NCBI GenBank assembly: GCA_910588855.1
Contig: CAJUSR010000011.1
Span: 50,843 to 114,842 of the forward strand
Direction of reading: 5' to 3'
DNA: 64,000 nt
Origin: an uncultured Kineothrix sp.
GTDB taxonomy: Bacteria > Bacillota > Clostridia > Lachnospirales > Lachnospiraceae
Made by a program: the position numbers and the translations under genes
Shown: positions 50,817 through 60,499 of the stretch, in pieces
Numbering within the stretch: the stretch's first letter is position 1
How the letters are laid out: each line of letters opens with the position of its first letter
Notes under the pieces: generated by a model
Told to the model about the DNA's origin: nothing
Database searches by the model: none
The model's input: only the letters and a program-made list of their open reading frames with translations

Positions 50817-53114
50817 ATGATTAAGCTATATGACGGCGGTGCATACCTTGTGAACGGAGTGGATATTATTCCGGATGGAAAAGAAGCGCAGGCGGCGGTT
50901 AAAGGAAAAACAGGGAGAGATATCAATAAAGAAGAAGCGGTGAAAGAAACGATTGCTTACCGTATTTTGGAGGAACATAATACTTCCGGCAATATGGACA
51001 AGCTGAAAATAAAATTTGACAAATTGACTTCCCACGATATTACATTTGTAGGGATTATTCAGACGGCGCGGGCATCAGGGCTGGAAAAGTTCCCAGTTCC
51101 TTATGTATTGACGAACTGCCATAACTCGCTTTGTGCGGTGGGCGGCACAATCAATGAAGATGACCATATGTTTGGGCTTACTTGCGCAAAGAAATATGGC
51201 GGTGTATATGTGCCTCCTCATCAGGCAGTTATCCACCAATACGCGAGGGAAATGTTAGCTGGGGGCGGACGTATGATTCTTGGCTCGGATTCCCATACAC
51301 GTTACGGCGCGCTGGGAACAATGGCGATGGGGGAAGGCGGGCCTGAACTGGTAAAACAGCTTTTAAACCAGACATATGACATTAATATGCCGGAAATAGT
51401 AGCGGTATATATGACAGGGGAACCGGCAAAAGGAGTAGGACCTCAGGACGTGGCGCTGGCAATTATCGGCGCAGTTTTTGCAAACGGTTATGTAAAGAAT
51501 AAAGTAATGGAATTTGTGGGGCCTGGCGTGGCTTCTTTGAGCGCTGATTTTAGAATCGGTATTGACGTAATGACAACGGAGACAACCTGCCTGTCTTCTA
51601 TCTGGAAGACGGACGGGCAGATTGAAGAATTTTATGAAATTCACGGGAGGAAAGAAGACTATAAGGAATTGAACCCGGGAGAGGTAACATATTACAACGG
51701 TATGATAATGGTTGACCTTAGCAGTATAAAACCGATGATTGCAATGCCGTTCCATCCGAGCAATACTTATACGATTGAAGAATTAAACGCGAATTTGGAA
51801 GATATTTTAGATGATGTGGAAAAAAGGGCTGCGGTCAGCCTGGATGGGGCAGTGGATTTCACCCTGAAAAATAAAGTGAAAAATGGAAAGTTTTATGTAG
51901 ACCAGGGAATTATTGCAGGCTGTGCAGGCGGTGGTTTTGAAAATATCTGTGCGGCAGCGGATATTCTGAAAGGTTCCTATATCGGTTCCGACGGATTTAC
52001 GTTGAGCGTATATCCTGCATCTATGCCGGTGTATATGGAACTGATTAAAAACGGATGTGCGGCATCATTGATGGAGACAGGAGCGGTACTTAAGACCGCA
52101 TTCTGCGGGCCTTGCTTCGGCGCCGGGGATACGCCGGCAAATAATGCATTCAGCATCCGCCATTCTACGAGGAATTTTCCTAACAGGGAAGGGTCTAAGC
52201 TGCAAAACGGGCAAATTTCGTCAGTGGCGTTGATGGACGCACGTTCTATAGCGGCTACCAGTGCAAATAAAGGTGAATTGACACCGGCAACGGATTTTGA
52301 CGGTGTAATCGGGAAGTATAAATATCATTTTGATTCTAATATTTATGCGAACCGGGTATTTGATTCCAAAGGGGAGGCAGATTCGTCGGTGGAAATCCAA
52401 TTCGGGCCCAATATCAAGGATTGGCCAAAGATGTGTGAACTGCCGGAAAACTTGGTATTGCGTGTGGTTTCGGAAATCCATGACCCGGTAACCACAACGG
52501 ATGAGCTGATACCTTCGGGGGAGACTTCTTCTTACCGCTCCAATCCGTTAGGGCTGGCAGAATTTACGCTTTCCAGAAAAGACCCGGCTTATGTGGAGCG
52601 GGCAAAAGATATTCAGAAAGCGCAGAATGCGGTTATGGAAGGAAGATGCCCGGTAGTGGAAAAACCGGAGCTGAAACCGGTTATGGAAGCGATACACAAG
52701 ATTTACCCCGATGTGGGAGAGGGGAATATAGGATTTGGTTCTACCATCTTTGCAGTAAAGCCGGGCGACGGCTCTGCAAGGGAGCAGGCTGCGTCTTGCC
52801 AGAAAGTGCTTGGCGGCTGGGCAAATATTGCTTGTGAGTATGCGACAAAGAGATACCGTTCAAATTTAATTAACTGGGGTATGCTCCCTTTCATCATAAA
52901 AGGGGATGACAAGCAGCTTCCGTTTAAAAATTTAGATTATCTTTTCCTGCCGGATATTAAGAAAGCCGTGGAAGAAAAGGCAGACTGCATCAAAGCATAC
53001 GCAGTAGGCGATGGGGAGCTGGCGGAATTTGAGTTGTCCTTGGGAGAGCTGACGGATGAAGAGCGGCAGATTATCCTAAAAGGATGTCTGATTAATTATA
53101 ATAGGGTTTCATAG
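50817..53114 (+). CDS. Aconitase-family hydratase
   Basis: 765 residues from the ATG at 50817: AAGGAGG sits at correct spacing, and the promoter lies inside the longer open frame, which excludes upstream starts. Aconitase/isopropylmalate dehydratase fold with iron-sulfur ligands visible in CGPCFGAGDTPANN (about 433-446) and the GSDSHTRYGALGTMAMGEGG substrate segment (about 157-176). Overall it resembles the YbhJ-type hydratase branch rather than AcnA/AcnB. The true substrate is not evident; no citrate-cycle gene is adjacent. Confidence 0.85.
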   Translation: MIKLYDGGAYLVNGVDIIPDGKEAQAAVKGKTGRDINKEEAVKETIAYRILEEHNTSGNMDKLKIKFDKLTSHDITFVGIIQTARASGLEKFPVPYVLTNCHNSLCAVGGTINEDDHMFGLTCAKKYGGVYVPPHQAVIHQYAREMLAGGGRMILGSDSHTRYGALGTMAMGEGGPELVKQLLNQTYDINMPEIVAVYMTGEPAKGVGPQDVALAIIGAVFANGYVKNKVMEFVGPGVASLSADFRIGIDVMTTETTCLSSIWKTDGQIEEFYEIHGRKEDYKELNPGEVTYYNGMIMVDLSSIKPMIAMPFHPSNTYTIEELNANLEDILDDVEKRAAVSLDGAVDFTLKNKVKNGKFYVDQGIIAGCAGGGFENICAAADILKGSYIGSDGFTLSVYPASMPVYMELIKNGCAASLMETGAVLKTAFCGPCFGAGDTPANNAFSIRHSTRNFPNREGSKLQNGQISSVALMDARSIAATSANKGELTPATDFDGVIGKYKYHFDSNIYANRVFDSKGEADSSVEIQFGPNIKDWPKMCELPENLVLRVVSEIHDPVTTTDELIPSGETSSYRSNPLGLAEFTLSRKDPAYVERAKDIQKAQNAVMEGRCPVVEKPELKPVMEAIHKIYPDVGEGNIGFGSTIFAVKPGDGSAREQAASCQKVLGGWANIACEYATKRYRSNLINWGMLPFIIKGDDKQLPFKNLDYLFLPDIKKAVEEKADCIKAYAVGDGELAEFELSLGELTDEERQIILKGCLINYNRVS

Positions 53115-53131
53115 AAAGGGAATATAGGGAT

Positions 53132-54208
53132 ATGAAAATGAAAAGGGCATTGTCCTTTATCAGCCTGTGCATATTATTCGTAATATGCATAGGCTGTACA
53201 AATATAAAGGGAGCAGCGAAGGAAAATACAGGAAAGGTGGCAGAGTCGGAAGGACAGGAGAATAAAGATGCCGGGAATAAGGCAGGACAGGAGCCGGGCA
53301 AAAACAGACCGGTTGAAAGCGGAACGGAGCCGGCGTCTGGGAAAAGCAATGTAAATATAGAAATTTCCGATATCGAACCGGTGCAGGTATACACTACGGC
53401 AAACGTCAACATACGCCTTGCGCCGTCAACGGATGCCGGTATTTTCGATTTAGCTCCCCGGGGAACCGTATATGAGAAAAACGGAGAGGGGGAAGGCTGG
53501 AGCCGGATAGGGATTGAAGGGCAGAATTATTATGTGAAATCCGATTATATAAGGGTAAAAAAATCGCCCGGCGAAGGCGGAGGGCATTTGATTGCCATTG
53601 ATGCGGGGCATCAATCAAGAGGGAACAGTGAAAAAGAACCGGTAGGGCCGGGAGCGTCTGAGATGAAAGCCAAAGTAACGGGAGGAACGAGAGGCACGAC
53701 TACCGGATTGTATGAGTATGAACTGACATTGACGGTTTCCTTAAAGCTTAAGGCTGAGTTGGAAAGCAGGGGGTATGAAGTCTATATGGTCAGGGAGAGC
53801 CATGATGTTGATATCAGCAATTCCCAGAGGGCACAGATGGCTTATGATTCCGGCGCGGAGATTTTTGTAAGGATTCATGCCAACGGTTCTGAAAACAGCA
53901 GCGCCAACGGCGCGATGACGATATGCCCTACGGAGTCCAACCCGTATGTTTCCGCATTGTATCATGACAGCAAACGGCTTTCGGCATCGGTTTTGGATGG
54001 TCTGACAGCTAGCACGGGCTGCCGGAAAGAAAGGGTGTGGGAAACGGACACTATGAGCGGTATTAACTGGAGCATGATTCCGGTGACGATTGTGGAAATG
54101 GGCTATATGACCAACCCGGAAGAGGATACAAAAATGGCGGACGACGGCTATCAGCAATTGATTGCTATTGGAATAGCGGATGGGATAGACGGATATTTTG
54201 AGGAGTAG
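53132..54208 (+). CDS. Lipoprotein N-acetylmuramoyl-L-alanine amidase with SH3 domain
   Basis: 358 residues. A lipoprotein signal with lipobox ICIGC (Cys22) is followed by a charged linker (about 25-75), a bacterial SH3 domain (about 80-145) and an Amidase_3 domain (about 150-355). Zinc and catalytic residues are seen in IDAGH (about 156-160), GLYEYELT, VRIHANG (about 247-253) and VEMGYM (about 326-331). It would hydrolyse the MurNAc-L-Ala bond at the cell surface. It starts 17 bases after the hydratase gene. Confidence 0.92.
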   Translation: MKMKRALSFISLCILFVICIGCTNIKGAAKENTGKVAESEGQENKDAGNKAGQEPGKNRPVESGTEPASGKSNVNIEISDIEPVQVYTTANVNIRLAPSTDAGIFDLAPRGTVYEKNGEGEGWSRIGIEGQNYYVKSDYIRVKKSPGEGGGHLIAIDAGHQSRGNSEKEPVGPGASEMKAKVTGGTRGTTTGLYEYELTLTVSLKLKAELESRGYEVYMVRESHDVDISNSQRAQMAYDSGAEIFVRIHANGSENSSANGAMTICPTESNPYVSALYHDSKRLSASVLDGLTASTGCRKERVWETDTMSGINWSMIPVTIVEMGYMTNPEEDTKMADDGYQQLIAIGIADGIDGYFEE

Positions 54209-54447
54209 AGAAAGCGGGATGTTGGCAGAAGAAGCGGCATAGATGATAGAAAGTATAAAGTATTTCCTCCTTGTTCCGATATATAAATTACAAGAATATG
54301 GTATTCTCGGCCGAGACCTTGTTTTTGAAATTTATGGCAAAAAGCCGGATTGAAATCCGGCCAGTAGCTGGAATGTGGATATGACGCATGATTTGGCAGA
54401 GGTATTGTGTGATGTAGCCGCAGAAAGAGCGGAAATGGAGGGAAAAA

Positions 54448-55584
54448 ATGCGGATTGGTTCCTCGGATATAAGGATGGAGTCTTCAAGGAGTTATTGGTC
54501 CTTGAGTGCCAGAAGAACCAGTATAAAAGTTCTGGCAGGAAATGCGGGTTTACGGATGGACCCTGAAGCAGAGGATGGAACCGGAAAAGAAAGCATTATG
54601 GGAGAGGATGCCCGGGAGAAGTTTTACGGCAAGGAAGCCTATGCGGAGCAAAGGAAAGAACTGGAAGAGAAGCTAAGGGGAATAAATTCCCGCCCGGGAG
54701 TAGCAAAACTATCCTATACACAGAACAAAAGGGATGCGCTCAGCACGGTAAGGGATAGGTGTATGCAGTATTTGTTCAGCATCTTTTTTGGGGAAACGAA
54801 AAAATGGGATTTCGGAGAAGTCATCTCCGGGGCACAGGCAGCCAGCTTGTCCACCGGAAATGTGATAACGCAGGCTTTGGCTTATCATGATGAAACATAT
54901 ATTGAAGAGAAAGAAGAGACGGGCTTTTCGGCAAAAGGAAAGGTGCAGACGGCAGACGGAAGGACAATCGAGTTCGATATGAATGTGCAGATGAGCAGAA
55001 GCTTCCAAGCATATTATGAAGAGAACATTGTACGGATTGAACAAAGGATGGTAGATCCGTTAGTGATTAACTTAGAGGGGGATATAGCCGGACTGCAGAA
55101 CCAGACGTTTTTCTTTGATTTGGATGCTGACGGAGTGGAAGAAGAGATTTCCATGCTGGGAAGCGGAAGCGGTTATCTGGCTTTGGATAAAAACGGCGAC
55201 GGTGTAATTAATGACGGAAGCGAGCTGTTCGGCACGAAGTCCGGGGATGGGTTCGCTGACCTTGCAGCGTATGATGCGGACGGAAACGGCTGGATTGATG
55301 AAAATGATGCGATTTGGGATAAACTGCTGATTTGGACAAAGGACGAGAATGGCAAGGACAGATGCTATAAATTGTCGGAGAAAAATGTGGGGGCTATTTA
55401 TCTGGGGAATGCGGAGACGGATTTTACCTTGACGTCGAAGGATAATACACCGAATGGACGGATAAGGAAAACAGGCATTTTCCTGTATGAAAATGGATAT
55501 GCAGGAACGATACAACATGTAGATGTTGCCGCCCACGGGCAGGATGACGGACAAGGAAGCGGACGGTTCGATGCAGTGGGATAG
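54448..55584 (+). CDS. EF-hand-like calcium-binding protein of unknown function
   Basis: 378 residues; GGAGG lies directly upstream of the ATG at 54448. No signal peptide. A helical N-terminal half (about 45-200) is followed by several Asp-rich loops: DLDADGVEEE (224-233), DKNGDGVINDGSELFG (247-262) and DADGNGWIDEND (276-287). These match calcium-binding EF-hand or dockerin-like loops. The opening MRIGSSDIRMESSRSY pattern is of a type seen in other Clostridia hypothetical proteins. A smaller overlapping frame (54375-54566) is rejected. The 239-base upstream gap holds only a short GCCGGATT-type hairpin at about 54343-54361. Confidence 0.75.
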   Translation: MRIGSSDIRMESSRSYWSLSARRTSIKVLAGNAGLRMDPEAEDGTGKESIMGEDAREKFYGKEAYAEQRKELEEKLRGINSRPGVAKLSYTQNKRDALSTVRDRCMQYLFSIFFGETKKWDFGEVISGAQAASLSTGNVITQALAYHDETYIEEKEETGFSAKGKVQTADGRTIEFDMNVQMSRSFQAYYEENIVRIEQRMVDPLVINLEGDIAGLQNQTFFFDLDADGVEEEISMLGSGSGYLALDKNGDGVINDGSELFGTKSGDGFADLAAYDADGNGWIDENDAIWDKLLIWTKDENGKDRCYKLSEKNVGAIYLGNAETDFTLTSKDNTPNGRIRKTGIFLYENGYAGTIQHVDVAAHGQDDGQGSGRFDAVG

Positions 55585-55681
55585 AAGGGGAATTAGCAAA
55601 CAGGATAAAGAATTGCCCCGATGTGAAAGCGGAGGAAGCATAAAACGGATACCGATACATAAAATAGTGTAGAGGTGTCCT

Positions 55682-56734
55682 ATGGAAAAATTAGAGAATG
55701 TAAAGAATTTGATAAGAAACAGAAGGAGTGGCTCCGGCCCGGATTACCGGGATGCGGTTGCTGTCCTTCTGTTTATTTTTTTGCTCCCTTATATCGTGTC
55801 TTTTTTCTTCGGGAATGCGGGGATGGAAGCGAAGGAAGGGGAAACGGCAGATGTGCAGGGGGGAGAAAGGCAGGAACCGGGGTGGGATGAGGAACCGGGG
55901 CTTTTTCGGGAGGATATGGAAAAGGCGGAGTTCATTGTCTGTAATAAAACTGCTGCAGGAACAGAAATGATGCCTTTGGAAACTTATCTTGTCAGCAGGT
56001 TGCCATCGACGATTCCAATGGAATATGAAAAGGAGGCATTAAAGGCGCAGGCAGTGGTATTGCGGACGGAGATGATGCGCCTATATTATGATAACAGGGA
56101 AGAGGGGGAAGACGGGAAAGCGTATATTTATGTGGAAAGCAGCATTGTCCAAACAGATGGGGATACGTACCGGAAGTGCGTAGATGTGGTAAGGGATACA
56201 AAGGGGATGTATTTAACTTATGAAGGGATTCCCATCAATGCGCCTTATTTTGCGGTGAGCGCAGGAGCTACCAGAAACGGGAACGAAGTGTTGGGGAGTA
56301 AAGACTATGGCTATTTGAAATCGGTGGTGTGTGGAAGGGATTTTACATCGGAGGATTATGTACATAGTGAAAGGGTGAATAAAGAAATTTTTTTAGAAAG
56401 GCTGCGGGAATTTAGGCCGGATACGGTCTGGGAAGAGGGGGTTAGTATAGAAAAGGCATTCCCCATAACAAGAGACAGAGCCGGATACGTGTTGGAAATC
56501 GGTATGGGGGAAGACGCTATTTCAGGGGAACTGTTCCGGACGGCATTCATGTTAAATTCCTCTTGTTTTGAATTGAGGGAAGAAGGGGGATACGTAGTAA
56601 TAAAAACGAAAGGGGTTGGTCATGGATTAGGGCTGTGCCAGTACGGTGCCAATGAAGCGGCAAAAAAGGGAAGCGATTTTATTGACATACTGAACTACTT
56701 TTTCTCGGAAATTGTCATAGAAAAAACTGAATAA
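55682..56734 (+). CDS. spoIID: Stage II sporulation protein D (SpoIID), catalytic Glu replaced
   Basis: 350 residues. One N-terminal membrane helix (about 23-44) and an external SpoIID/LytB domain (about 85-345) with EALKAQAVVLRT (118-129) and GVGHGLGLCQYGANEAA near 315-331. SpoIID is the lytic transglycosylase of the DMP engulfment machine. Ungapped comparison with the usual YVxGVVASEMP segment gives YLVSRLPSTIP (102-112), so the catalytic Glu is Thr110. The neighbour is spoIIQ, as in other Clostridia, supporting true spoIID identity rather than a paralogue. Confidence 0.85.
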   Translation: MEKLENVKNLIRNRRSGSGPDYRDAVAVLLFIFLLPYIVSFFFGNAGMEAKEGETADVQGGERQEPGWDEEPGLFREDMEKAEFIVCNKTAAGTEMMPLETYLVSRLPSTIPMEYEKEALKAQAVVLRTEMMRLYYDNREEGEDGKAYIYVESSIVQTDGDTYRKCVDVVRDTKGMYLTYEGIPINAPYFAVSAGATRNGNEVLGSKDYGYLKSVVCGRDFTSEDYVHSERVNKEIFLERLREFRPDTVWEEGVSIEKAFPITRDRAGYVLEIGMGEDAISGELFRTAFMLNSSCFELREEGGYVVIKTKGVGHGLGLCQYGANEAAKKGSDFIDILNYFFSEIVIEKTE

Positions 56735-56818
56735 AGAATCCGAAACAGGCAAAACTATCGATGAGGAATCAAAACCGAAAAGAAGAATCTGATATAAATT
56801 CTGTTAGGAGGAATGAAA

Positions 56819-57775
56819 ATGAGAAGAAGAAACGGAAGCGGTGCCAAAAAGGAAAGGATTATTATGGTACTCTCATCGGTATTTGTGCTGGCTGCCTTGA
56901 CAGCGACGGGATTATTTTTCAGGGGAAAGAGCGAGGAAAATAACGACGGTTATGTAGTTGATTTCAGCGCCATAGAAAATGAGTCTACAGATTTGGCACA
57001 GAATAATGGTACGGATATACAGGGCGTAATGGACGGGGCAGTAGCCCGTGATGCAGCGGGTACACAGGAATTGAATGAAAGCGCGGTAACAGCGGATGAT
57101 TTGGATTACGACCCGTACTTTCAGGAAACAAATTCCCTGAATGTAGAAAACGAAGAACAGGAAGCAGAGAAGGACAAAGAGCAGGATAAAAAAGCAGAAG
57201 GAAAAAATAACGAAAAAGATAAGGAGAAAAATGAGAAGGGCGAGGAAGGGATGATTGATGAAAGCATTGATTCCGCAACTTTGGAAGAAGTAGCCCGGAT
57301 GGAGGAAATGGAAGATACTATGGCGCTTGCTACTTCCACCTCTATCCAGCCAGCCCTTACTTTTGGCGATAATGATACATTGACATGGCCTATTGTAGGC
57401 AATGTGCTGATTAATTACAGCATGGACAAGACGGTATATTTCCCCACACTGGAAGAGTATAAGTATAATCCGGCAATTATTATTTCAGCAGTGGAAGGGG
57501 AAACGATTACAGCAGCAGCTAACGGGAAAGTAAACAGAGTTTATAGTGACCCGAAATTAGGGAACGTGGTAGTCATGGAACTGGGAAATGGTTATGAAGT
57601 AACTTACGGGCAGTTAAAGGATATCACGGTATCGGAAGGCGGTTTTGTAAATCAGGGCGATATTATAGGGAGTGTGGCGGCACCGACAAAGTATTATGTA
57701 GTGGAAGGCTGCAATGTATATTTTAAATTGACGAAAAACGGAGAACCGGTTAACCCTATGACTAAATTGAATTAG
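56819..57775 (+). CDS. spoIIQ: SpoIIQ-like M23-fold protein
   Basis: 318 residues from the ATG at 56819 (AGGAGG seven bases upstream; the ATG at 56813 is too close). One membrane helix (about 14-34), an acidic Lys/Glu-rich linker (about 40-165) and an LytM/M23 domain (about 180-318). The HxxxD and HxH zinc ligands of active M23 peptidases are not present (YKYNPAI and VTYGQL at those places), as in the inactive Bacillus SpoIIQ. It would act as the forespore partner of SpoIIIAH in the engulfment channel. It is preceded by spoIID. Assignment is by synteny, topology and domain. Confidence 0.85.
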   Translation: MRRRNGSGAKKERIIMVLSSVFVLAALTATGLFFRGKSEENNDGYVVDFSAIENESTDLAQNNGTDIQGVMDGAVARDAAGTQELNESAVTADDLDYDPYFQETNSLNVENEEQEAEKDKEQDKKAEGKNNEKDKEKNEKGEEGMIDESIDSATLEEVARMEEMEDTMALATSTSIQPALTFGDNDTLTWPIVGNVLINYSMDKTVYFPTLEEYKYNPAIIISAVEGETITAAANGKVNRVYSDPKLGNVVVMELGNGYEVTYGQLKDITVSEGGFVNQGDIIGSVAAPTKYYVVEGCNVYFKLTKNGEPVNPMTKLN

Positions 57776-57867
57776 AGTGGATGGAAGAGATAAGCTGTGG
57801 GATATTCTGCAAATCTCTTCTGTGAAAATCCAACTATGCCGGGCATTGTATAAGGCCCAGCAGGGCA

Positions 57868-57900
57868 AAATCATGCCGGTGATATACACCGGCATGATTT
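57868..57900. terminator. Strong hairpin after spoIIQ
   Basis: A 14-bp perfect stem AAATCATGCCGGTG / CACCGGCATGATTT with an ATATA loop. The AT-rich base of the stem gives short A and T runs on either side. It lies in the 311-base spoIIQ-amidohydrolase gap. Confidence 0.7.
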
Positions 57901-57918
57901 ATGACCTTTGGGGAATAA

Positions 57919-57985
57919 AGCAAAATGCGGGACAGAACAAAATGCAGGACAGAACAAAATGCAGAACAAAGCAAAATGCATGGCA
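57919..57985 (+). repeat. Short degenerate tandem repeat
   Basis: About four copies of a 17-18-base unit with core CAAAATGCAGGACAGAA. It is purine-rich and follows the hairpin at 57868. No coding function seen. The remainder up to the amidohydrolase gene is AT-rich and featureless apart from its ribosome binding site. Confidence 0.7.
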
Positions 57986-58086
57986 AATTAAAATATAGGG
58001 CAAGTTAAATAAAATATAAGATAGTGTAAGCAGTAAAGATAAGATGGCATAACTGGCATAATTGAAACAGAGAGGGTGAAGTTTGG

Positions 58087-59322
58087 ATGCGGAGGTATTT
58101 GATTAACGGAAGGGTGCTGACTATGGCGCCGGTGGAGGGAGGAAATAAGAAAACAGGAAAGAAACAGGAGTACCGGAATGGGTTTATAGGGATAGAGGAC
58201 GGGAAGATTGTACAAATGGGGGAGATGGAGGAGCTAGGGAAGGTTCCTTTGAAAGATGGGCAAACGGATGTAATAGATGCCGGAGGACGGCTGATAATGC
58301 CGGGGATAATTGAAGCACACTGCCATATGGGGATTACAGAGGAAAAGAAGGGGATGGAAGGGGATGATTGTAATGAGAATGTGCAGCCCATCACCCCTTA
58401 TCTTCGTGCCATAGATGCCATCAATAGTATGGATGCGGCTTTTGACGATGCCGTCCGTGCGGGGATTACTTCCGCCATGATTGGGCCGGGAAGCTCAAAT
58501 GTAGTGGGCGGTCAGTTTGCTTTTGTAAAAACGAAGGGGAGAAGGATTGACGATTTGGTAGTCCTTGCGCCTGCTGCCATGAAGATAGCCTTCGGAGAAA
58601 ACCCAAAAGTGAATTTTTCCGGTCAAGGGAAAATGCCCGTTACAAGAATGGCAATTGCAGGTATGCTGAGAGAAGAACTTTTTAAGGCGAAACAGTATAT
58701 AGAAAAAAGGAAAAAGGCGGAGAAGGAGGGAGAAGGGTTTGAAAAGGATTTCCGGTATGAATGCTGGATTCCGGTATTTGAAGGGAAAATCCCGCTAAAG
58801 GCGCATGTACATCGGGTGGATGATATTTTTACGGCAATCAGGATTGGAAAAGAATTTGGGCTAAAAATGACATTGGATCATTGCAGCGAGGGGCACTTGA
58901 TTGCAGAAGAGCTGGCAAAGGAAGGGTTTCCGGCGATTGTGGGGCCGGATTTGTCCAGCAGAAACAAGATTGAAGTGCAGAATGTGGCCTTTAAGACGGC
59001 AGGTATTTTGAGCGCTGCCGGTGTTAAGGTGGCTGTTACGACGGACCATCCGGTATCTTTAATCCAATCCTTGCCTATATGTGCGGGTTTGTGTGTGAAG
59101 TCGGGGATGGATGAGAATGAGGCGCTGAGGGCAATTACGATTCATGCGGCGCAAATATGTAATGTTGCGGATAGGGTAGGAAGTCTGGAAGTAGGGAAAG
59201 ATGCGGATATCGTCATTTTTGACGGAAATCCTTTGGAGGTATCTTCAGAGGTTTTTTACACATTGATTGACGGGGAAATTGCTTATTGCCGGGAAAACAT
59301 AGGGCATAAGCAGTGCCCATGA
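58087..59322 (+). CDS. Amidohydrolase (imidazolonepropionase-like)
   Basis: 411 residues, GAGGGTGA upstream. A metal-dependent TIM-barrel hydrolase: the metal motif is EAHCHMG (about 77-83), further ligands lie in KAHVHR (about 240-245) and DHCSEGH (about 261-267), and VTTDHP (about 318-323) supplies the last Asp. A C-terminal composite beta domain ends with VGSLEVGKDADIVIFDGNPLE. The exact substrate is not readable; members cleave cyclic amides or dipeptides. It lies between sporulation and peptidoglycan precursor genes, but cotranscription is not shown. Confidence 0.85.
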   Translation: MRRYLINGRVLTMAPVEGGNKKTGKKQEYRNGFIGIEDGKIVQMGEMEELGKVPLKDGQTDVIDAGGRLIMPGIIEAHCHMGITEEKKGMEGDDCNENVQPITPYLRAIDAINSMDAAFDDAVRAGITSAMIGPGSSNVVGGQFAFVKTKGRRIDDLVVLAPAAMKIAFGENPKVNFSGQGKMPVTRMAIAGMLREELFKAKQYIEKRKKAEKEGEGFEKDFRYECWIPVFEGKIPLKAHVHRVDDIFTAIRIGKEFGLKMTLDHCSEGHLIAEELAKEGFPAIVGPDLSSRNKIEVQNVAFKTAGILSAAGVKVAVTTDHPVSLIQSLPICAGLCVKSGMDENEALRAITIHAAQICNVADRVGSLEVGKDADIVIFDGNPLEVSSEVFYTLIDGEIAYCRENIGHKQCP

Positions 59323-59426
59323 ACATGGAATTTCATAGATAGCCGGACTTGGGTATTTACCTAATGGTATGTTAGGGGTATAATTTGAATATCATTAATT
59401 GGTAAAGAAAATGGAAGGATATGGTT

Positions 59427-60461
59427 ATGAGCATGAAAGTTGTCGTTTTGACAGGAGGAATCAGTACGGAAAGGGATGTATCCCTTAGTTCCGGTAAGAT
59501 GATTTATGAAGCGGTAAAAAAGAACGGGCATCGGGCGGTTTTGCTGGATGTGTATTTAGGATATGAGGGAGATGACGTTGAAAAGGTTTTTGATAAAGAG
59601 GAAGATTGGGCAAAAGAAATCGGGGCAATCGGAGAGGATAACCCGGATATTGAAGCGGTAAAAGCACTTAGACCGGATGGGGAGAAAAATTTCTTCGGCC
59701 CGAATGTGATAGCTATTTGCCAGGCTGCAGATGTAGTGTTTATGGCTCTTCATGGGGAGAATGGGGAAAATGGGAAGATTCAGGCATGTTTTGATTTGAT
59801 GGGTATTGTTTATACGGGAACGGATTATGTAAGTTCTGCCTTATGTATGGACAAGGGACTGGCGAAAGAACTTTTTGATTATCATGGGATACCGACACCG
59901 AAAGGAATATGCCTAAAGAAGGGGGATGACTATGAGGGAACGATACCGTTTCCCTGTGTGGTGAAGTCTTGCTGCGGAGGCTCCAGTGTGGGTGTTTGTA
60001 TCGCAAAGAATGAAGAAGAATATGGGGCGGCTTTGGAAGAAGGATTCCGCTATGACGACAAAGTGGTTGTGGAACAATACATAAAAGGAAGAGAGTTTTC
60101 TGTTGGGGTAATGGACGGCAAGGCGCTGCCGGTAATCGAAATTGCACCAATCAGTGGTTTTTATGATTATAAAAATAAATATCAGGCAGGAAGCGCGGTG
60201 GAGACTTGCCCGGCCCATCTTTCCGAAAGGAAGACGAAGGAATTGCAGCATTTGGCAGAGCGGGTATTCCAAGTGCTTCGTTTGAAAAATTATGCCCGGA
60301 TGGATTTTATGATGAATGAAGAAGAGGAGATTTTCTGTCTGGAAGCAAATACCCTTCCGGGGATGACGCCTACCTCTTTGCTGCCGCAGGAGGCACAAGC
60401 GGTGGGCATAGATTATGGACAGCTTTGTGAGAAGATTATGGAATCTGCGTTAAAAGATTAG
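59427..60461 (+). CDS. ddl: D-alanine--D-alanine ligase
   Basis: 344 residues from the ATG at 59427 (GGAAGGA seven bases upstream). ATP-grasp fold: the N-terminal VVLTGGISTERDVSLSSG (about 5-22), HGENGENGKIQACFDLMGI (about 109-127), the ATP-binding middle with VVKSCCGGSSVGV (about 174-186) and the C-terminal FCLEANTLPGMTPTSLLPQEA (about 308-328) with the metal-binding E-x-N. It makes D-Ala-D-Ala for MurF, which lies next after an unusual repeat-filled gap. Confidence 0.92.
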   Translation: MSMKVVVLTGGISTERDVSLSSGKMIYEAVKKNGHRAVLLDVYLGYEGDDVEKVFDKEEDWAKEIGAIGEDNPDIEAVKALRPDGEKNFFGPNVIAICQAADVVFMALHGENGENGKIQACFDLMGIVYTGTDYVSSALCMDKGLAKELFDYHGIPTPKGICLKKGDDYEGTIPFPCVVKSCCGGSSVGVCIAKNEEEYGAALEEGFRYDDKVVVEQYIKGREFSVGVMDGKALPVIEIAPISGFYDYKNKYQAGSAVETCPAHLSERKTKELQHLAERVFQVLRLKNYARMDFMMNEEEEIFCLEANTLPGMTPTSLLPQEAQAVGIDYGQLCEKIMESALKD

Positions 60462-60499
60462 GAAATCCTGCGGCTGGATATAGATAAAACAGGCAAAAG

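Noticed and set aside
54375..54566. A 63-residue frame starting MDMTHDLAEVL
   Set aside because: It overlaps the well-supported gene at 54448 in another frame, has no good ribosome binding site, and ends without a recognisable domain.
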